This document shows, piece after piece, positions 52,462-62,172 of a DNA stretch of 64,000 bases. Source of the DNA: Isoptericola halotolerans. Its GTDB lineage: Bacteria; Actinomycetota; Actinomycetes; Actinomycetales; Cellulomonadaceae. The notes under the pieces are model-generated. The model was not told the DNA's origin and ran no database searches. It worked only from the letters and a program-made list of their open reading frames with translations. A program made the position numbers and the translations under genes. The stretch lies in the NCBI RefSeq assembly GCF_003003075.1, contig NZ_PVTX01000002.1, positions 1-64,000 of the forward strand, given 5' to 3'. The first letter of the stretch is position 1; every line of letters begins with the position of its first letter.

Positions 52462-53304
52462 GTGCCCGACTCAGCCCCCGCCCCGGCCGCCACCGACCGA
52501 TGGGTTCCGCCCGCCCCGGCCGCTCCGGTGCGCACGCCTCGCGACCGCCGTCGGACCGGTGCCGAGATCTGGATCGTGCTCGGCCTGAGCCTGGGGCAGA
52601 GCGGCGTCTACGCACTGGTGAACATCGTCGCGCGGCTCACCGCCGAGACGTCGCTGGCCGAGCAGTCCGCCACGCTCAACGCGTCCCGCTCGCCCCGGCC
52701 GTGGCTCGACCTGACGTACCAGCTCCTCGGCATCGCGTTCGCGCTCGTCCCCGTGGCCCTGGCGCTCTACCTGCTCAGCGCCCGGGGTCCCGGCACCCTG
52801 CGCCGCATCGGGCTCGACGCCGCACGGCCCGGACACGACACCGCCTGGGGGTTCGCGCTGGCGGCCGCCATCGGGCTGCCGGGGCTCGCCTTCTACGCCC
52901 TGGGACGGCTCCTCGGGATCACCGTCAGCGTGCAGGCCAGCGCCCTGGACGAGCACTGGTGGACGGTGCCCGTGCTGATCCTGGCGGCCCTGCAGAACGG
53001 GCTGCTCGAGGAGGTCGTCGCGGTGGCCTACCTCGCCGAGCGCACCGCCGACCTGGGCTGGACGCGCCTCAAGATCGTCGCCGCCAGTGCGCTGCTGCGC
53101 GGGTCCTACCACCTGTACCAGGGCATCGGGCCGTTCGTCGGCAACGTCGTCATGGGCGTCGTGTTCGCCTGGTTCTACACCTCCCGGTGGGGCCGGCACC
53201 GCGTGCTGCCGCTCGTCGTCGCGCACACCGTGCTCGACGTCGTCGCGTTCGTCGGCTACGCGCTGGTGCCGGCCGCCTGGCGCGAGGCGCTGGGCATCAC
53301 CTGA
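52462..53304 (+). CDS. CPBP intramembrane metalloprotease
   Basis: A 280-residue membrane protein with about eight helices and the CPBP/Abi motifs: EEVVAVAYL with two glutamates (near 188), SYHLYQGIGPF (His motif) and NVVMGVVFAWFY, HTVLDV near the C-terminus. Family members cleave membrane peptides or confer bacteriocin self-immunity; the target is unknown. The GTG has TACGCT 7 nt upstream and no ribosome site. Its 3' end overlaps the convergent ATPase gene by 8 bp. Confidence 0.87.
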   Translation: MPDSAPAPAATDRWVPPAPAAPVRTPRDRRRTGAEIWIVLGLSLGQSGVYALVNIVARLTAETSLAEQSATLNASRSPRPWLDLTYQLLGIAFALVPVALALYLLSARGPGTLRRIGLDAARPGHDTAWGFALAAAIGLPGLAFYALGRLLGITVSVQASALDEHWWTVPVLILAALQNGLLEEVVAVAYLAERTADLGWTRLKIVAASALLRGSYHLYQGIGPFVGNVVMGVVFAWFYTSRWGRHRVLPLVVAHTVLDVVAFVGYALVPAAWREALGIT

Positions 53305-54988
53305 CGGACGGCTCGGCGAGCGTCTCCCACGTCTGCCGCCGCTCCGCCTGGGCCACCGGGTCCGGCACGGGCAGGGAGGCGAGCAGGCGGCGCGTGTAGT
53401 CCTCCCGCGGTGACCCGAGCACCTCGGCACCTGTGCCCTCCTCGACGAGCCGGCCGCGGTACAGCACCGCGATCCGGTCCGCGAGGAGGTCGACCACCGC
53501 GAGGTCGTGCGAGACGAACAGGCACGCGAAGCCGAGCTCGGCCTGCAGCTCGGTGAACAGCTCCAGCACCTTGGCCTGGACGGAGACGTCGAGGGCCGAC
53601 GTCGGCTCGTCCGCCACCAGCAGCTCCGGGTCGAGCGCCAGCCCCCGGGCCAGCGAGGCGCGCTGGCGCTGCCCGCCGGACAGCTCGTGCGGGAACCGGT
53701 CACCGTACGAGCGGGGCAGCTGCACCGCCTCCAGCAGCTCGTCGACCCGCCGGCGCGCCGCCTCCGGCGTCCGGGCCCGCCCGTGCACCACCAGCGGCTC
53801 GGCCACGCACTCGGCGATGGTCAGCAGCGGGTTGAACGAGGTGGCCGGGTCCTGGAACACGAACCCCAGCCGGGGGCGCATCGTGCGCAGCCGGCGCCCG
53901 CGGGCGCCGTTCATCTGCGCGCCGAGCACCTCGAGCGAGCCGCCGCTCACCGGGGTCAGACCGGCGATCGCGCGGGCGATCGTCGTCTTGCCCGAGCCGG
54001 ACTCCCCCACCAGGCCCAGCACCTCGCCCGGCCGGATGGTGAACGAGACGTCGTCCACCGCGGTGAACGACGGCTGCCGGAACCGGCCCGGATAGGTGAT
54101 CGTCAGGCCCTCGGCCCGGACGACCGGCTCGGCGTCGTGCCAGCCCTCCGGGCGTGCCTCGAGCCGCGCCGCCGCGCGGGCCACGCCCTCGCCGATCCGC
54201 GGGACCGCACCGAGCAGCGCCCGGGTGTACTCGGCCTGCGGGTCGCTGAAGAGGTCCTTGACCGGAGCGCTCTCCACCACCTCGCCCTGGTACATCACCG
54301 CGACCCGGTCCGCGAGGTCCGCGACCACGCCCATGTTGTGGGTGATGAGCACGATCGCCGTGCCCGTGTCGTCCCGCAGCCGCCGCAGCAGCTCCAGGAT
54401 CTCCGCCTGCACGGTCACGTCGAGGGCGGTGGTGGGCTCGTCCGCCACGATGAGGCCGGGGTTCAGCACGAGCGCCATCGCGATGACGATGCGCTGCTTC
54501 TGCCCGCCCGAGAACTGGTGCGGGTAGTGGTCCACCCGCTCCTCGGGGTCGGGGATGCCCACCGTGCCGAGCACCTCGATCGCGCGCCGGCGCGCCTCCT
54601 TCTTCGACACCTTGCCGTGGGCGCGCAGGCCCTCGGCGATCTGCCGCCCCACCGTGTACACGGGGTTGAGGACGCTCGACGGCTCCTGGAAGACCATGGC
54701 GACGTCCCGGCCGCGCACCTCGCGCAGCCTCGCCCCCGACACCGAGACGACGTCGGTGGTGGTGCCGTCCCGCGCCGTGAGCACCACGGCGCCACGGGTC
54801 GTCGCCGTGGCGGGCAGCAGCCCCAGGATCGCCTTCGCCGTGACGGTCTTGCCCGAGCCGGACTCGCCCACGACGGCGAGGACCTCGCCGGGCCGGACCT
54901 CGAGGCTCACGCCGTCGACGGCGCGCACCGGGCCGGCGTCGGTGGCGAACGAGACCGCCAGGTCGTTGATCGATGCGACGGCGCTCAC
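53297..54988 (-). CDS. fused dipeptide/oligopeptide ABC transporter ATPase (DppD-DppF type)
   Basis: A 563-residue protein with two complete ABC domains: domain 1 (about 5-265) with Walker A GESGSGKT, signature FSGGQKQRI and Walker B LIVADEPTTALDV; domain 2 (about 285-545) with GESGSGKTT, LSGGQRQRAS and LLVADEPTSALDV. It replaces the separate DppD and DppF, as in several actinobacterial peptide importers. GTG 54988 overlaps the stop of the permease gene and has GGGAGA upstream. Confidence 0.93.
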   Translation of the reverse strand: MSAVASINDLAVSFATDAGPVRAVDGVSLEVRPGEVLAVVGESGSGKTVTAKAILGLLPATATTRGAVVLTARDGTTTDVVSVSGARLREVRGRDVAMVFQEPSSVLNPVYTVGRQIAEGLRAHGKVSKKEARRRAIEVLGTVGIPDPEERVDHYPHQFSGGQKQRIVIAMALVLNPGLIVADEPTTALDVTVQAEILELLRRLRDDTGTAIVLITHNMGVVADLADRVAVMYQGEVVESAPVKDLFSDPQAEYTRALLGAVPRIGEGVARAAARLEARPEGWHDAEPVVRAEGLTITYPGRFRQPSFTAVDDVSFTIRPGEVLGLVGESGSGKTTIARAIAGLTPVSGGSLEVLGAQMNGARGRRLRTMRPRLGFVFQDPATSFNPLLTIAECVAEPLVVHGRARTPEAARRRVDELLEAVQLPRSYGDRFPHELSGGQRQRASLARGLALDPELLVADEPTSALDVSVQAKVLELFTELQAELGFACLFVSHDLAVVDLLADRIAVLYRGRLVEEGTGAEVLGSPREDYTRRLLASLPVPDPVAQAERRQTWETLAEPSVR

Positions 54989-56031
54989 GCGACGTCTCCC
55001 TTCTGCTGGTCGTCCGCGACGACGGACGTGGCCGCGACCTTCCCGGAGACCTGCTTCGAGCGCGACCGCGAGCGCAGCCGCGGGTCCGCGAGGTCGTTGA
55101 GCGACTCGCCCACCAGCGTCATGCCCATCGCGGCGACGACGATCGCCAGGCCCGGGAACAGCGCGGTCCACCAGATGCCCGAGGTCACGTCGGCGACGGC
55201 CCGCTGCAGGTCGTAGCCCCACTCGGCGGCCGCCGTCGGCTCGATCCCGAACCCGAGGAACCCGAGCCCGGCCAGCGTGAGGATCGCCTCGGAGGCGTTG
55301 AGGGTCACGATCAGGGGCAGCGTGCGGATCGAGTTGCGCAGCACGTGACGGGTCATGATCCGCCAGTGCCCGGTGCCGAGCACGCGCGCCGAGTCGACGA
55401 ACGCCTCGCCCTTGACCCGGACCACCTCCGCCCGCACCACCCGGAAGTACTGCGGCACGAACACCACGGTGATGGACAGCGCCGCCGCGAAGATGCCGCC
55501 CCACATGCTCGACTGACCGCCGGAGATGACGATCGCGAGCAGGATGGCGAGCAGCAGGGAGGGGAACGCGTAGACGGCGTCGGCCACCAGCACCAGCAGC
55601 CGGTCGACCCAGCCGCCGAAGTACCCGGACAGCAGCCCGAGGACCACCCCGACCACGATCGAGGACAGCACCGCGACGACGACGACGAACAGTGCCGTCT
55701 GCGCGCCCCACACGACGCGCGACAGCACGTCGTAGCCGCCCACGGTGGTGCCGAACCAGTGGTCGGCGCTGGGCGGCTGCTGCGCCCCGAACATGCCGTC
55801 GGGGCCGCGCAGCTGTGCCCAGCCGTACGGGGCGATCCACCGGGCACCGGCCGCGAGCACGACGAAGGCCACCGTGAGGACCAGGCCCGCCACCAGCATG
55901 CCGCGCTGCAGCCCGACGCTCTGGCGCAGCTGGTGCACCACGGGCAGCCGCTTGAACCACGCACCGCGACCGCGCAGGTGCTCCGGCGCGGCGCCGGCGG
56001 TGCCGGCGCCCGTGATCTCCGGCGCAGTCAT
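54985..56031 (-). CDS. dipeptide-type ABC permease, DppC-like
   Basis: A 348-residue permease: an N-terminal cytoplasmic tail (about 1-45), the first helix (GMLVAGLVLTVAFVVLAAGA), then the core with HWFGTTVGGYDVLSRVVWGAQTAL and the EAA motif FVDSARVLGTGHWRIMTRHVL near 215. The C-terminus has a basic tail. Its start overlaps dppB by one base, so the two are coupled. Confidence 0.92.
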   Translation of the reverse strand: MTAPEITGAGTAGAAPEHLRGRGAWFKRLPVVHQLRQSVGLQRGMLVAGLVLTVAFVVLAAGARWIAPYGWAQLRGPDGMFGAQQPPSADHWFGTTVGGYDVLSRVVWGAQTALFVVVVAVLSSIVVGVVLGLLSGYFGGWVDRLLVLVADAVYAFPSLLLAILLAIVISGGQSSMWGGIFAAALSITVVFVPQYFRVVRAEVVRVKGEAFVDSARVLGTGHWRIMTRHVLRNSIRTLPLIVTLNASEAILTLAGLGFLGFGIEPTAAAEWGYDLQRAVADVTSGIWWTALFPGLAIVVAAMGMTLVGESLNDLADPRLRSRSRSKQVSGKVAATSVVADDQQKGDVA

Positions 56032-57074
56032 CAGTACCTCACCCTCGGGTCCACGAGGACCGCGATCATGTCGACCAGGAAGTTCGTCACGGCCACCACG
56101 ACCGCCATCACCACGACGATCCCCTGCACCGCGACGAAGTCGCGCGCCTGCAGGTACTGGGCGAGCTGGAAGCCCAGCCCGCGCCACTCGAACGTGGTCT
56201 CGGTGAGCACCGCGCCGACCAGCAGCATGGCGATCTGCATGCCCGCCACCGTGATGACGGGGATGAGAGCCGGGCGCCAGGCGTGGCCCGTGACGAGACG
56301 GCGCTCGCGGACGCCCCGCGACCGGGCCGCCGTCACGTAGTCGGTGCCGAGGGTGCCGATCATGTTGGTCCGGACCAGCCGGAGGAAGATCCCGGCGGTC
56401 AGCAGCCCGAGCGCCATGGCCGGCAGGACGGCGTGGGACAGCACGTCCAGGAGGACGGCGGGGTCCCCGGTCTGCAGGGCGTCGATCACCATGAAGCCGG
56501 AGTCGGCCCCGGCCTTGCGCATCTCGATCTCGCCGGCGGTCGACACGCGGCCGGCCACGGGGAACCACCCGAGCCAGACGGAGAAGACCAGCTTGAGCAG
56601 CAGGCCCGCGAAGAACACCGGGGTGGCGTACGCGAGGATCGCGAGCACGCGCAGGACGGCGTCCGGGACACGGTCGCGGAAGTACCCGCTGAGCATCCCG
56701 AACGGGACGCCCAGCACCGTCGCGACCAGCACGGCGTAGAGGCTCAGCTCCAGCGTCGCCGCGCCGTAGGTGGTGAGCACCTCGGTCACGGGCCGGCTGT
56801 CGCTGAGGGTGGTGCCGAGGTCGCCGGTGAAGACGCCGGACAGGTAGTCCCAGTACTGCACGAGGATCGGCCGGTCGTACCCGGCGGCATGGATGCGCTC
56901 GGCGAGCTGGTCCGGGGTGAGACGACCGCCGAGGGCGGCCGTGATCGGGTCACCCGTGGCGCGCATGAGCACGAACACGGTGGTGACCAGGATGAAGACG
57001 GTGGGGATGATCAGCAGGAAGCGCACCAGGACGTACCGTCCCAGTGCGCCTCCTGCTGCAGGTGCTGCAGCCAC
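56031..57074 (-). CDS. dipeptide-type ABC permease, DppB-like
   Basis: A 347-residue permease: first helix YVLVRFLLIIPTVFILVTTVFVLM, the conserved YDRPILVQYWDYL block, GDLGTTLSDSRPV, and the EAA motif YVTAARSRGVRERRLVTGHA near 250, then GAVLTETTFEWRGLGFQLAQ. It pairs with the DppC-like protein for peptide uptake. The GTG start lies 18 nt after the binding-protein stop. Confidence 0.92.
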   Translation of the reverse strand: MAAAPAAGGALGRYVLVRFLLIIPTVFILVTTVFVLMRATGDPITAALGGRLTPDQLAERIHAAGYDRPILVQYWDYLSGVFTGDLGTTLSDSRPVTEVLTTYGAATLELSLYAVLVATVLGVPFGMLSGYFRDRVPDAVLRVLAILAYATPVFFAGLLLKLVFSVWLGWFPVAGRVSTAGEIEMRKAGADSGFMVIDALQTGDPAVLLDVLSHAVLPAMALGLLTAGIFLRLVRTNMIGTLGTDYVTAARSRGVRERRLVTGHAWRPALIPVITVAGMQIAMLLVGAVLTETTFEWRGLGFQLAQYLQARDFVAVQGIVVVMAVVVAVTNFLVDMIAVLVDPRVRY

Positions 57075-57092
57075 GAGCGACGTACCGGCCCG

Positions 57093-58739
57093 TCAGCCCT
57101 TGGCCAGCGCCGCGTAGCGGAACTTGAACGACGCGTCGAGCGTGTCCTCGGCACCCGTCACGTCGGCCCCGACGACGGCGACCTGAGCACCCTGCAGGTA
57201 CGGGACCGTGGACAGGTCCTGCGCCACGGTGTCCTGGATCTCCTCGATGACGGCGGTGCGCTCGTCCGGGTCCGCGGTGACGCTCTGCTCGAGGATGAGC
57301 TCGTCGACGGCCGGGTTCGAGTAGTGGTTGGCCAGGAAGTTCTCCGTGAGGAAGAACGGCGTGAGGTAGTTGTCGGCGTCCGAGTAGTCCGGGAACCAGC
57401 CGAGCTGGTAGGCCGGGTAGACGTCGGCCGTGCGGTCCTCGCTGTACTGGACCCACTCGGTGGTCTGCAGGTCGACCGTGAACAGGCCGGACGCCTCGAG
57501 CTGGTCCTTGATCAGCGCGTACTCGTCGCCGGAGGACGGGCCGTAGTGGTCGTTCGAGTACTGCAGGCTCAGGGCGACCGGGGTCTCGACGCCCGCGTCG
57601 TTCAGCGCCTGCTCGGCAGCGGCCGCGTCGGGGCCGCCCTGGCCGTCGCCGTAGAGCTCCTTGAGCGACTCGGTGGCACCGGTCAGGCCCGCCGGGACGT
57701 AGGAGTACAGCGGCGTGTAGGTGCCCTTGTAGACCTGCTCCGAGATCGCCTCGCGGTCGATCAGGTGCGCGACGGCCTGGCGCACGGCGAGGGCCTTGTC
57801 CTCGTCGGCCTCCGGCTGCGCGGCGCCGTACGGCTGGGTGTCGAAGTTGAAGACGACGTAGCGGATCTCGCCGCCCGGCCCCTCGACGACCTTGACGTTG
57901 TCGTCGCCCTGGAGGTCCTCGACGTCCGTCGAGGACAGCGAGCGGAACGCCACGTCGACGGAGCCCTGCTGCACCTCGAGCTTGAGGTTCGAGGAGTCGG
58001 CGAAGTACGACACGTTGATCTCGGGCGTCTCGGCCGGGCCGAGCAGACCCTGGTAGCCCTCGTAGGCCTCGTACGTGATGAGCTCGTTGAAGTTGTAGCT
58101 CGTGATCGTGTACTGGCCGGCGAACGCGTTGCCGTCGACGATCTCCTGGTCGGACGTCAGCTCGTCGGCGGAGAAGACGTCCTCGTCCACGATCGGGCCG
58201 GCCGGGGACGACAGGATCTGCGGGAACACCTGGTCGTTCTCGCTCTTGAGGTGGAAGACCACGGTGGTGTCGTCCACGACCTCGGTGCTGTCGAGGTTGT
58301 ACAGCAGCGAGGAAGGACCGTTCTCGGCGGCGATGCCCACCATGCGGTCGAAGCTGAACTTCACGTCCGAGGCGGTCAGGTCGTTGCCGTTGGCCCACTT
58401 CAGGCCGGGCTTGAGCGTCACCGTGTACTCGGTGGGCGCCGTGAACTCGGCCGACTCGGCGATGTCGGGCTCGACGTCGGGGCTCCCGTACGGGGTGTTC
58501 ATCAGGAACGGGTAGACCTGGTTCATGACGGCGAACGAGCCGTTGTCGTACGAACCGGCGGGGTCGATCGTCGTGACCTTGTCGGTGGTGCCGATGGTCA
58601 GCGCGCCACCGGCCTCGCCGCCGCCCTCGTCGGTGCTCTCCCCGTCGCCGCCGCCGCTGCACGCCGCGAGCAGGACCGCGATGCCTGCTGCACCGGCGAC
58701 GGCGGGCACGCCCCGTCGGTTGCCTCGAATGAACCTCAT
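57093..58739 (-). CDS. dipeptide-type ABC substrate-binding lipoprotein
   Basis: A 548-residue family 5 extracellular binding protein. The signal peptide has lipobox VLLAAC (Cys about residue 27) and a Gly/Ser/Glu linker. The mature part has ALTIGTTDKVTTIDPAGSYD, YTVTLKPGLKWANGNDLTASDVKFSFDR (the family signature) and a C-terminal FKFRYAALAKG. It binds peptides or other small ligands outside the cell. GAGGAG precedes the ATG. It heads the operon binding protein-permease-permease-ATPase. Confidence 0.93.
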   Translation of the reverse strand: MRFIRGNRRGVPAVAGAAGIAVLLAACSGGGDGESTDEGGGEAGGALTIGTTDKVTTIDPAGSYDNGSFAVMNQVYPFLMNTPYGSPDVEPDIAESAEFTAPTEYTVTLKPGLKWANGNDLTASDVKFSFDRMVGIAAENGPSSLLYNLDSTEVVDDTTVVFHLKSENDQVFPQILSSPAGPIVDEDVFSADELTSDQEIVDGNAFAGQYTITSYNFNELITYEAYEGYQGLLGPAETPEINVSYFADSSNLKLEVQQGSVDVAFRSLSSTDVEDLQGDDNVKVVEGPGGEIRYVVFNFDTQPYGAAQPEADEDKALAVRQAVAHLIDREAISEQVYKGTYTPLYSYVPAGLTGATESLKELYGDGQGGPDAAAAEQALNDAGVETPVALSLQYSNDHYGPSSGDEYALIKDQLEASGLFTVDLQTTEWVQYSEDRTADVYPAYQLGWFPDYSDADNYLTPFFLTENFLANHYSNPAVDELILEQSVTADPDERTAVIEEIQDTVAQDLSTVPYLQGAQVAVVGADVTGAEDTLDASFKFRYAALAKG

Positions 58740-58938
58740 GGTTGATCTCCTCTGGATGCGTCCGCGGGTCGTCGCGGGCACGGAGTTGTCTAGCAGCCGC
58801 CTGTGTCGGGCAGATCACGTCGGTGTGACGCCATCAGACCTGCTCCGCGACGGTGCGGTAGTTGTGCGGGCACACTACCCCCCGGACACGGCACATTTCG
58901 ACCAGCCCTCCGCGCCGCGCCCACCTAGACTCGCGAGC

Positions 58939-61719
58939 ATGTCCCGCGCGCGTGAGGAGGCCCCCACGGGCCCCGCTGCACCGCGCTCCGTGGTGCACGA
59001 GGTCGGTTCCCTCGCGCCCGGGGACGTCGCGAAGCCGCCGACGGGCGCGCTGCGCGCGCTGTTCGCCCCGGAGGGTCCGTCCGACCGCGACGCCGGCCTC
59101 GTGCGCGTCGTCGACAACCCCGAGCAGCGCGTCCGCAAGCCGTCCGACCTGCTCGGGCTGGTCCTCAGCGCGCTGGGCGTCGCCCTGGTGCTGGTGCTGT
59201 CCGTGGTCGCGCACGGCACCACCGAGGGCGTCACCCAGGACGTGCGTGCGTTCAACACGCTCCTCGGCGAGCTGCTCTTCGTCCCCGTCGCCCTGCTCGA
59301 AGGGCTCGTCACGCTCATCGTGCCGGTCGCGGTGCTGCTCGAGCTCGGCATGCGCCGGCTGGGACGGCAGGTCGTCGAGTCGATCGTCGCCGCGGCGCTC
59401 GGCCTGGTCCTCGGCGTGCTCGCCGTGCTGGCGATCGACTGGCTCGGCAGCGACGAGCTCGTCCGGACGCTCTCCGTGCTCCGGGACGGCTCGTGGAGGA
59501 TCACCATCCCCGGGTACGTCGCGGCCATCGCCGGGCTGCTGACGACCGCCGGGCCGCGCACCCGCCGGCGGACGGTGCGCTGGTCGTGGAACGTGCTCTA
59601 CCTGGCGCTCGTCATCGCGCTCATCACCGGGCAGGCGGCCCTGCCGGGCGTGCTCGTGGCCCTGCTGCTGGGCCGCATCGCGGGGCAGGCGGTCCAGTAC
59701 GCCTCGGGGGTGCGCTCGGAGCGGGCCTACGGCGGCGACCTCGTCACCGCCGTGCGGCACGCAGGATTCCGGCCCACCGCCCTGGTCCGCGTCCGGGGCG
59801 TGTCCGCCCAGGTCGAGGACACCGACACCGACGGACCCGACCACGGCTCGGGCGGCGGGCTCCCCGACGACACGGTCACCCACGTCGACGCCGCCGGGGA
59901 GGTCACGGGACGCACCACCCTGCGCGCCATGCTCCGCCACCGCGGCCGGGTCGGCGCACGCGGGAGCCGCGGCGAGCCGCTGGACCAGCCCGACCTCCCG
60001 TCGTCGGGCACCCTCGCCGACCCCGCCACGATGGCGCTCACCCGGGCGGGCGACACCCGGGTGTACGCGATGTTCACCCCCGACGGCGACCGCCGCGACG
60101 TCGTCGTCCTCGACGGCGACCGGCACGTGGTGGGGATGCTGACGCGGGCGTGGCGGGCGCTGCGGCTGCGCGGCCTCGAGGGCCGCGCCCAGGTGTCGCT
60201 CAAGGCGGTGGCCGAGCGCACCGCGCTGCTCACCTACGCCGCGACCGCCGCCGGCGTCCGCACGCCGCACCTGCTCGGCGTCGGCGAGGCCGCCGACTCC
60301 ATCGTGCTGGTCACCGAGCACGCCGAGGGCGCCGTCTCGTGGCGGGACCTGCCGGACGACGCGCTCGACGGCCCCGCGGGGGACGCGGTCCTCGCGGCCG
60401 CCTGGGAACAGCTCCGGCGCGCCCACGCGGCCGGCCTGACGCACCACGCGCTCACGCAGGACGTCCTCCTGGTGGGACGCGACGACGACGGCGGCCCCCG
60501 GGTCTGGCTCACCGGCTGGGAGCAGGGCGAGATCGCCTCCACCACGCTCGGCCGCCGCCTGGACCTCACGCAGATGCTCGCGCTGCTCGCGCTCAAGGTC
60601 GGTCCCGACCGTGCCGTCGCCTCCGCCGTCCGGGCGCTGCCCGACGCGGACGTGACCGCCGTCGGCCCGCTGCTGCAGTCCGTCGCGCTGCCGGCCCCCA
60701 CCCGGGTCGCCGTGCGCCACCGCAAGGGCCTGCTGGACGCGCTGCGCGACGCGCTGGTCGCACGGCTCCCGCAGGTGGACGTCCAGCCGCAGAACATCAC
60801 CCGGTTCGGTGCGCGCACCGTCATCATGCTGACCCTGTTCATCGTGGTGATCACCGCGCTGGTCACCACGATGAACCTCGACGAGATCACCGCCGCGGTG
60901 AGCCAGGCCAACCCGTGGTGGATCGTCGTCGCGTTCCTGCTGGGCGCGGTCACCTGGTTCGGGGCGGCGCTGACGTTCGTGGCGTTCTCGCCGAAGCGGC
61001 TGCCGGTGTGGCGCGCCACCCTGACCCAGATGGCCGGCTCGTTCGTGTCGCTCGCCGCGCCGGCCGGGATCGGGCCCGCGGCGCTGAACCTGCGCATGCT
61101 GACCCGCCGCGGCGTCGCGGTGCCCATGGCCGTCGCGACCGTGGCCCTGGTGCAGGCGTCCCAGTTCGTGGTGACGGTCGTGCTGCTCGTGGTGCTCTCG
61201 ATCTTCACCGGCTCCGGCGGTCTCATCGAGCTGCCGTCCATCACCGTGCTGCTGGCGATCGCGGGCGTCGCCGCCGCCGTCATCGCCACCCTGCTGGTCC
61301 CCGCCGTCCGCCGCTGGGTCTGGGAGAAGACGCGCCCCACCCTCGAGCAGGTGTGGCCCCGCCTGTCGCAGATGCTCGGGCGGCCGGACCGGCTCGCCCT
61401 GGGGATCGGCGGCAACGTCATCATGTCGCTGGGCTACGTGCTGGCCTTCGACGCGTCGCTGGCGGCGTTCGGGCAGTCCCTCCGGCTCATCGACGTCGCC
61501 GTCATCTACCTGGTCGGCAACGCCCTCGGGGCGCTCGTCCCCACCCCGGGCGGCCTGGGCGGCGTCGAGGCCGCGCTGACCGCCGGGCTCACCGCCGCGG
61601 GCATCCCGGCGTCGATCGCGCTGTCCACGACGATCCTGTTCCGGCTGGTGACCTACTGGGGCCGGGTGCCGTTCGGCTGGGTGGCCATGCGCTACCTGGA
61701 GCGCAAGGGCGACCTCTGA
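58939..61719 (+). CDS. flippase-like membrane protein with kinase-like domain (LPG synthase TM family)
   Basis: 926 residues. About 70-260 hold six helices. A soluble part follows (about 270-620) whose second half resembles a protein/RIO-type kinase fold (VLVTEHAEGAVSWRDLPDD; LRRAHAAGLTHHALTQDVLL; VWLTGWEQGEIA), but the catalytic HxD and DFG are not intact, so it is probably a pseudokinase. The end (about 628-926) is the UPF0104/LPG-synthase transmembrane domain with GNALGALVPTPGGLGGVEAALTAGL. It lacks the GNAT-like domain of MprF. TAGACT lies 7 nt before the ATG. Confidence 0.85.
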   Translation: MSRAREEAPTGPAAPRSVVHEVGSLAPGDVAKPPTGALRALFAPEGPSDRDAGLVRVVDNPEQRVRKPSDLLGLVLSALGVALVLVLSVVAHGTTEGVTQDVRAFNTLLGELLFVPVALLEGLVTLIVPVAVLLELGMRRLGRQVVESIVAAALGLVLGVLAVLAIDWLGSDELVRTLSVLRDGSWRITIPGYVAAIAGLLTTAGPRTRRRTVRWSWNVLYLALVIALITGQAALPGVLVALLLGRIAGQAVQYASGVRSERAYGGDLVTAVRHAGFRPTALVRVRGVSAQVEDTDTDGPDHGSGGGLPDDTVTHVDAAGEVTGRTTLRAMLRHRGRVGARGSRGEPLDQPDLPSSGTLADPATMALTRAGDTRVYAMFTPDGDRRDVVVLDGDRHVVGMLTRAWRALRLRGLEGRAQVSLKAVAERTALLTYAATAAGVRTPHLLGVGEAADSIVLVTEHAEGAVSWRDLPDDALDGPAGDAVLAAAWEQLRRAHAAGLTHHALTQDVLLVGRDDDGGPRVWLTGWEQGEIASTTLGRRLDLTQMLALLALKVGPDRAVASAVRALPDADVTAVGPLLQSVALPAPTRVAVRHRKGLLDALRDALVARLPQVDVQPQNITRFGARTVIMLTLFIVVITALVTTMNLDEITAAVSQANPWWIVVAFLLGAVTWFGAALTFVAFSPKRLPVWRATLTQMAGSFVSLAAPAGIGPAALNLRMLTRRGVAVPMAVATVALVQASQFVVTVVLLVVLSIFTGSGGLIELPSITVLLAIAGVAAAVIATLLVPAVRRWVWEKTRPTLEQVWPRLSQMLGRPDRLALGIGGNVIMSLGYVLAFDASLAAFGQSLRLIDVAVIYLVGNALGALVPTPGGLGGVEAALTAGLTAAGIPASIALSTTILFRLVTYWGRVPFGWVAMRYLERKGDL

Positions 61720-61740
61720 GCGTCCCCCGGCACGACGCGC

Positions 61741-61776
61741 GAGAGCCCGCCGTCCGGCATCGGACGACGGGCTCTC
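61741..61776. terminator. bidirectional terminator between flippase-like gene and HU
   Basis: A 16-bp stem (61741-61756 with 61761-61776) with a GCAT loop and one mismatch that becomes a G-U pair when read on the minus strand. It serves the convergent HU gene and the flippase-like gene. Confidence 0.8.
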
Positions 61777-61803
61777 GAGATGCTGACCGGGGTCAGCGGG
61801 ACG

Positions 61804-62085
61804 TCACTTGGCGACGGCCTTCTTCAGCAGCGAACCGGCGCTGATCTTGACTCCGTAGCCCGCGGGGATCTGGATCTCCTCGCCGGTGCGGGGGTTGCGG
61901 CCGGTACGGGCGGCACGCTCGACGCGCTCCACCGACAGCAGACCGGTGACCTTGACGGCCTCGCCCTTGCCGAGGGACTCGATGAGCACCTCCTGCAGGG
62001 CGTTGAGCGCAGCCTCGGCGTCCGACTTGGTCAGGTCGGCCTTGGCGGCGATGGCCGAGGCGAGCTCGGACTTGTTCAGCGACAT
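61804..62085 (-). CDS. hup: HU family DNA-binding protein (short form)
   Basis: A 93-residue standard HU: LNKSELASAIAAKADLTKSDAEAAL at the N-terminus, then AVKVTGLLSVERVERAARTGRNPRTGEEIQIPAGYGVKISAG for the DNA-gripping arms. No tail. It binds and bends DNA as a dimer. A GAAGGGA sequence precedes the ATG. The promoter region contains a dyad next to the -10. This is the second HU gene in the window, the other having a Lys-rich tail. Confidence 0.96.
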   Translation of the reverse strand: MSLNKSELASAIAAKADLTKSDAEAALNALQEVLIESLGKGEAVKVTGLLSVERVERAARTGRNPRTGEEIQIPAGYGVKISAGSLLKKAVAK

Positions 62086-62172
62086 GTGAATCCCTTCTCC
62101 GGATCACGACGTACGAGACCCGCACGTCGTCACGTTCTCGGTCGGTCCGGCGCGAACCGGTGGACCGGGAAC

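Noticed and set aside
58939-61719. MprF lysyl-phosphatidylglycerol synthase
   Set aside because: The transmembrane domain is of that family, but the C-terminal aminoacyl-transfer domain is missing and an unrelated kinase-like domain lies in the middle.
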